From VXPQ01 sp965117025 (GTDB lineage Bacteria; Bacteroidota; Rhodothermia; Rhodothermales; VXPQ01): a DNA stretch of 64,000 nt. Below, piece by piece: positions 60,061 to 64,000 of this stretch. Position numbers and translations under genes: made by a program. Position 1 is the first letter of the stretch. The number at the start of each line of letters is the position of its first letter. The notes beneath the pieces were generated by a model. That model was given only the letters and a program-made list of their open reading frames with translations, was not told the DNA's origin and did not search any database. Location of the stretch: NCBI GenBank assembly GCA_965117025.1, contig OZ220746.1, positions 558,001-622,000 on the forward strand, read 5' to 3'.

Positions 60061-60891
60061 TCAATAACTCTCTTCTCCGGATGGAAAAGCGCGGGTGCGC
60101 ACATCCTGCACGTAATGTTGCACCGCTTCCGTAATCGTTTTTTCAAGATGAGCGTAACGCCGCACGAACCGGGGATTGAAATCGGTGTTCAGACCCAGCA
60201 GATCGTGAATAACAAGCACCTGTCCGTCACAATGCACACCGGCGCCGATGCCGATAACCGGGATCGAAAGCTCCTCCGACACATCGCGTGCCAGATCTGC
60301 AGGGATTTTTTCGAGAACAAGGCCGAAACAACCTGCTTCTTCCAGAAGCCGTGCATCCCTCCGGATGGTATCCGCTTCCTCGGTGTCCTGTGCACGCACG
60401 CGGTATGTGCCGAAACGGTAAATGCTCTGCGGGGTGAGGCCGAGATGCCCCATCACAGGAATGCCGGCGTCGGTGATACGCTTCACTGCCTCCAGGGCCG
60501 ATTCGCCGCCTTCCATTTTGACCGCATGTGCGCCTGCCTCTTTCATCACCCGGATGGCTGAGACCAACGCCTCCTTCGAATTGCCCTGGTAGGATCCGAA
60601 GGGGAGGTCCACCACCACGAGGGCGCGCCGCACCGCCCGAATGACGGACCGGGCATGGTAGATCATCTGATCCAGCGTGATAGGCAGCGTCGTTTCGTAT
60701 CCCGCCATCACATTGGATGCCGAATCACCCACCAGAAGTACATCTACACCGGCGGCATCCAGAATACGCGCCGACGTATAATCATAGGCCGTCAGCATGG
60801 CGATCGGCACACCGGTACGCTTCAGGTCCTGCAGTGTCCGGGTGGTGATCCGCCTCGCGTCAAGCGCACCGGTTACTGATTCACTGCTCAT
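60061..60891 (-). CDS. panB: 3-methyl-2-oxobutanoate hydroxymethyltransferase
   Basis: PanB transfers a hydroxymethyl group from methylene-tetrahydrofolate to ketoisovalerate in pantothenate synthesis. From the ATG at 60891 it is 276 residues. Landmarks are IAMLTAYDYTSARILDAAGVDVLLVGDSASNV, VVVDLPFGSYQGN, AHAVKMEGGE, IPVMGHLGLTPQS and IPVIGIGAGVHCDGQVLVIHDLLGL. The frame is open upstream to 61146, antisense to nothing useful and lacking family similarity, so the short start is used. No panC or panD is adjacent. Confidence 0.96.
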   Translation of the reverse strand: MSSESVTGALDARRITTRTLQDLKRTGVPIAMLTAYDYTSARILDAAGVDVLLVGDSASNVMAGYETTLPITLDQMIYHARSVIRAVRRALVVVDLPFGSYQGNSKEALVSAIRVMKEAGAHAVKMEGGESALEAVKRITDAGIPVMGHLGLTPQSIYRFGTYRVRAQDTEEADTIRRDARLLEEAGCFGLVLEKIPADLARDVSEELSIPVIGIGAGVHCDGQVLVIHDLLGLNTDFNPRFVRRYAHLEKTITEAVQHYVQDVRTRAFPSGEESY

Positions 60892-60946
60892 GATCGGCTC
60901 TCTCTTCCCTTTCCCGGCGCATTCAGCAGCCTGCGTCAAGGCGCCG

Positions 60947-61552
60947 CTAATTCGCATCCGAGGCGGCCGCTTCCCCGGTTGATTCCGCCGCCTCCCCATC
61001 CACGTCCAGGCCCAGCGTACGCGCCACATCCAGCGTGATGTCCTGAACGGTTTCGGGGTTGACAAATAACAGAAGAGGTTCCGTACCGACCCGCGTACGC
61101 AACACGATGTCGAGGCCGTTTGCGTCAGCCACCTCATTGATGGCATTCTGTATTTGTTCCAGAAGCGGCTGCATCAGTTCAGCCTGACGCGCGGCCAATT
61201 GCTGATCCTGGTCCTGGGCTTCCTGCTGAATCTGCTGTTGCAACTGCACCAGTTCCTGTTCGCGCTCCTGACGACGATCCTCGGAAAGAAGGGACTGCTG
61301 CCGCTGGTATCGCTCCAGCTTGTCCTGATAGTCGGTATAAAGGGCTTCCAACGCTTGCTGATTGGCATCGAAGTCTGTCTGTAATTGCTGCTGAACCTCC
61401 TGGTACTGCGGCATGTTGATCAGGACAATCTCATGATCGGTAAAGCCAATAGAAAGCGCTTGAGCATGCGCACTGAACGGCCCGCAGATCGTTGCAAAAG
61501 CAAGCAAAAAAGCGGTGAAAAGAAGGGGTCCTGCAGATATGCGTTTCAACAT
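60947..61552 (-). CDS. OmpH/Skp-like periplasmic chaperone (second copy)
   Basis: The 201-residue protein from the ATG at 61552 has a signal peptide (LLFTAFLLAFATICGPFSAHA). An OmpH-type domain follows: IGFTDHEIVLINMPQYQEVQQQL, a long Gln-, Glu- and Arg-rich coiled coil (about 50-135) and a C-terminal beta part LDIVLRTRVGTEPLLLFVNP. The last residues form an Ala-, Glu- and Ser-rich acidic tail (AAESTGEAAASDAN). Skp-like chaperones hold outer-membrane proteins on their way to BamA. It is 95 bases downstream of a second skp-like gene, in the same orientation as bamA. Confidence 0.85.
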   Translation of the reverse strand: MLKRISAGPLLFTAFLLAFATICGPFSAHAQALSIGFTDHEIVLINMPQYQEVQQQLQTDFDANQQALEALYTDYQDKLERYQRQQSLLSEDRRQEREQELVQLQQQIQQEAQDQDQQLAARQAELMQPLLEQIQNAINEVADANGLDIVLRTRVGTEPLLLFVNPETVQDITLDVARTLGLDVDGEAAESTGEAAASDAN

Positions 61553-61646
61553 AATAGATCGTTGACGTTTTCTGTGTGGTTCGTGGCTTCGCCGGGAATA
61601 CGCAGCACCCGACACACATATGCTCCGGAGCACAGCGTGGGGACAA

Positions 61647-62186
61647 TCAATTTTGACTGTCCGTGTCGATGCCAAGTTCCTCAAGCACATCATCGCTCAG
61701 ATCGAACTGGTCCCGAGCATACATGAAGATATAATCCCCCCCCTTGTCGAACACATAGTCGTACCCGTCACGAATGGCCACCGCTTCAATAGCTTCAAGC
61801 ACGCTCTCCTGAACGGGACGCACCAACCGTTCCTGCTCCTGAAAAAGACGTCCTTCCGGGCCGAAGTACTGCATCCGGAGCCGCTCTATCTCTTCTTCGG
61901 CCTGAATGATTTCATCCCGTTCCCGTTGTCGCTGGTCGTTCGTATAGATCAATTCCCGGGCCTGATATTCCCGAAAGAGTTCGTCCACTTCGTCGCGGCG
62001 CTCCTCGATTTCCTGCTGCCATTCCTGCGCCGTACGGTCAATCTGCTGCTGTACCGTAGCGTATTCCGGCAATTGCTCCAGGATATACTCCGAATCTACA
62101 TAACCCAACTTCTGCTGGGCATATACCGGAGAGACTGCAAACACCACCACAAAAAGGGAGGCTACAAAAGGATATGATGCATGCAT
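61647..62186 (-). CDS. skp: OmpH/Skp-like periplasmic chaperone (first copy)
   Basis: From the ATG at 62186 this is 179 residues with a signal peptide (YPFVASLFVVVFAVSPVYA-Q). An OmpH/Skp domain follows: KLGYVDSEYILEQLPEYATVQQQID, a coiled coil rich in Glu, Gln and Arg, and YDYVFDKGGDYIFMYARDQFDL at the end of the fold. It starts 11 bases after the bamA stop, so it is translated from the bamA message. It should escort unfolded outer-membrane proteins through the periplasm. Upstream in-frame extension to 62234 overlaps bamA and is not used. Confidence 0.9.
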   Translation of the reverse strand: MHASYPFVASLFVVVFAVSPVYAQQKLGYVDSEYILEQLPEYATVQQQIDRTAQEWQQEIEERRDEVDELFREYQARELIYTNDQRQRERDEIIQAEEEIERLRMQYFGPEGRLFQEQERLVRPVQESVLEAIEAVAIRDGYDYVFDKGGDYIFMYARDQFDLSDDVLEELGIDTDSQN

Positions 62187-62197
62187 AGCGCTGCGCT

Positions 62198-64000
62198 TTA
62201 GAATCCTTGCCCAAGCGTAAACTGGAATCTCCACTTTCTTACACCGTCCTCCCTGGAAGAAGAAGGAAATTCGTCAAAATTATACCCGTAGGTCAACTCC
62301 ACCATCCGCAATATCGGAAGGTACATGCGTATGCCAACGCCGGCGGATCGATATAGTTCTGCGGGGCTGTACAACCCGAAGCGGTCCCATGAATTGACCG
62401 CATCAAGAAAAATATAGGGCTGCGCCGAGAGCTGTTCGGTCTGGATAGCAAGCACTTTTATTTCGGACATGTATTTGTTCAGAACGGCTCCTCCGACCGC
62501 CTCGTCGTTAAGACGAGGACCTATCGAAGAAATAGGATAGCCGCGCATATACACAATGTCTCGTCCGAAATAGCCATAATACCCTTGTGTATCGAACGGC
62601 GACCCGCCCACCACAAAGCGTTCGAAGTCCACCCGATCCCCTGTCAGCGATCCCACATATCCGAAATCGGCGCCGAACCGGACAGACAGTTTGGAGGCCA
62701 GCGGGACGTTCCATTCCGTCTTGAAGCGCGTCTTGTGATACTGCACAAATCCCGGAAGCGGCGGAGCAATTTCAAGAGACAACGAAAAACTCGAGCCGCT
62801 GGAGGGAAAGATCGGATGATCCAGCGAATTTCTGGAAAGACTCTGCTGGAATGTAGCGATTCGACTGACGCCTTCCGGAATCGAACGAAAGAGATTCTGG
62901 TTATTGTAATGCTGATAGCGGAGGGCGCTTCCCATGCTGAACTTGTCGTCCGGCCATTGCAGGCGGCGCTCGTAGAACACGCGCGCCGAAGCCGTTTTCA
63001 AATGCCCGTCCCGCTGAAACCCGTAGCTGTAACGGGAAAATCGGCGATTGTTGCCGCCGCCGTAACTCGCATACGAAAGCGACATCCCGACCGGCGTAGG
63101 GCGCCCCCGGAACCAGGGCTCCGTATAGGAAAGCGAATAATTCTGGTAAAACGACCCGGTGGTCTGCACGGCCAGTGACAACTGCTGCCCATCGCCGGAT
63201 GGAAGGGGATCCCATGCAGACCCGTTGAACAGATTTTGCGCCGAGAAATTATTAAAACCGAACCGGAGCATAAGAATAGGCCCGAAGGAACCCCACGAGC
63301 CCGAAAGCTCCAGTTGATCACTGCTCTGTTCAACGACCGAGTAGGTCAGATCAACTGTTTTGTTCGCTTCATCAATGTCTATTCCAGGGCCGCCGCCCAG
63401 CGATTCCTGCGTGAAATAATTAAGCTGGCTAAGGCGCCGAATCGACTCCTGAATGGCGTCACGACTAAACGTCTGCCCTGGAATCGTATATAATTCCCGG
63501 CGGATGACATGCTCCTTGGTCTTGGTGTTGCCTGAAATCCCAACGTCGCCGAATTGATATACCTCTCCTTCGATGATATCGAAATGAATGTCGAGCGAAT
63601 CCCCTTCGGCGACACGTATCGTCGGATCGACATTGAACCGCATATACCCGCGATTCATGTACAGACTGGAAATATCGCTGCTGTTCTTGTTCTGGTACAG
63701 ATTCTGTTCCAGCTTCGACCGGTCGAACGCTTCTCCCTGTGCAATGCCAAGCGCATCGCCCAGAAAATCATCGGGGTAGATCGTGTTGCCCTCCCATACG
63801 ATATCACGGACAAAATACCGCGGGCCTTCCTCGATGGACAATTCGACAATCATTCCCGGCTCCTCCCCCTCCTGCACAAACACGGAATCGCTTAAAATCC
63901 GCGCATCGTAATACCCGTTATCGTTGTAGTGCCGAACGACATTGTTCAAGTCGGTTTCGTATTCGTTCCGATCGAATTTAGCCCCACTCCAGAAACGCCA
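62198..64000 (-). CDS. bamA: BamA/Omp85 outer-membrane assembly factor, N-terminus outside window
   Basis: BamA inserts beta-barrel proteins into the outer membrane. About 600 residues are present and the frame is open at the right edge (reading WRFWSGAKFDRNEYETDL). POTRA domains are recognisable by repeated patterns such as NNVVRHYNDNGYYDARI, VRDIVWEGNTIYPDD and RRLSQLNYFTQESLGG. The C-terminal Omp85 barrel follows, including GGSPFDTQGYYGYFGRD and the closing AGVGIRMYLPILRMVELTYGYNFDE. The terminal residues FQFTLGQGF fit the beta-signal with aromatic end. The upstream POTRA domains and signal peptide lie beyond 64000. Confidence 0.95.
   Translation of the reverse strand, partial: WRFWSGAKFDRNEYETDLNNVVRHYNDNGYYDARILSDSVFVQEGEEPGMIVELSIEEGPRYFVRDIVWEGNTIYPDDFLGDALGIAQGEAFDRSKLEQNLYQNKNSSDISSLYMNRGYMRFNVDPTIRVAEGDSLDIHFDIIEGEVYQFGDVGISGNTKTKEHVIRRELYTIPGQTFSRDAIQESIRRLSQLNYFTQESLGGGPGIDIDEANKTVDLTYSVVEQSSDQLELSGSWGSFGPILMLRFGFNNFSAQNLFNGSAWDPLPSGDGQQLSLAVQTTGSFYQNYSLSYTEPWFRGRPTPVGMSLSYASYGGGNNRRFSRYSYGFQRDGHLKTASARVFYERRLQWPDDKFSMGSALRYQHYNNQNLFRSIPEGVSRIATFQQSLSRNSLDHPIFPSSGSSFSLSLEIAPPLPGFVQYHKTRFKTEWNVPLASKLSVRFGADFGYVGSLTGDRVDFERFVVGGSPFDTQGYYGYFGRDIVYMRGYPISSIGPRLNDEAVGGAVLNKYMSEIKVLAIQTEQLSAQPYIFLDAVNSWDRFGLYSPAELYRSAGVGIRMYLPILRMVELTYGYNFDEFPSSSREDGVRKWRFQFTLGQGF

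Overview
The window reads as chromosomal DNA of a Gram-negative bacterium of the Bacteroidota/Rhodothermota lineage, most likely a Rhodothermia-type organism. Three observations support this. Two secreted proteins end in type IX secretion (T9SS) sorting domains with the NYPNPFNP signature. The arginine cluster uses an N-acyl-ornithine carbamoyltransferase instead of a classical ArgF. Outer-membrane biogenesis genes (BamA, two Skp/OmpH-like chaperones) are present. Base composition looks to be in the mid-50s % GC by eye. I see no phage, no complete insertion sequence and no CRISPR array; genes are tightly packed housekeeping and biosynthetic operons.

Layout: 1-3.5 kb, minus-strand lpd (partial), an EnvC-like divisome factor and a TPR lipoprotein. 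3.8-6.8 kb, a GCS2-type carboxylate-amine ligase fused to CBS domains, then an MscS channel. 6.9-9.8 kb, metG and a secreted spondin_N/T9SS protein. 9.9-17.5 kb, hisB-proC-hisH-hisA-hisF, a class V aminotransferase, a flippase-like membrane protein and a catalytically headless M1-aminopeptidase-like HEAT protein. 17.5-26.9 kb, rlmB-lgt-hisS-rluD-dprA-obgE, rnhA, a CDF metal exporter and a ZIP-like protein. 26.9-32.7 kb, the minus-strand operon carA-carB-psd-pssA-purS. 32.9-41.4 kb, a TonB-like protein, folK, a DUF1080 protein, tRNA-Ser, a 193-bp palindromic element, an ECF sigma/anti-sigma/Spy-like set, alaS and a 3-methyladenine glycosylase. 41.6-45.6 kb, a repetitive DUF4097-like beta-helix protein, a 14-repeat WD40 T9SS protein and a thioesterase. 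45.7-50 kb, tRNA-Gly with adjoining tRNA fragments, then a SAM-I riboswitch controlling metY-metX-asd. 50.3-59.2 kb, folD and argG-argC-argD-argF'-argB-argE-argH preceded by an unassigned structured RNA. 59.2-64 kb, surE, panB, two skp-like genes and partial bamA.

Functional logic: carAB makes carbamoyl phosphate for the acylated arginine pathway. metY, metX and asd form a sulfur-assimilation unit that the SAM riboswitch should switch off when SAM is plentiful. The ECF sigma, anti-sigma and Spy-like protein look like an envelope-stress circuit. BamA and the two Skp-like proteins form the outer-membrane assembly set.

The most promising undescribed element is the RNA between folD and argG (about 51281-51486). 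It has a strong sigma70-like promoter, a long bulged arm and a terminator whose 3' arm can pair instead with the very 5' end of the transcript, the architecture expected of a riboswitch or attenuator. Other items worth checking are the 193-bp palindrome at 35624-35816, the permuted tRNA-like fragments beside tRNA-Gly, a roughly 90-residue insertion in AlaRS, and the headless M1-like protein. All family assignments are from reading the sequence; no database search was run.
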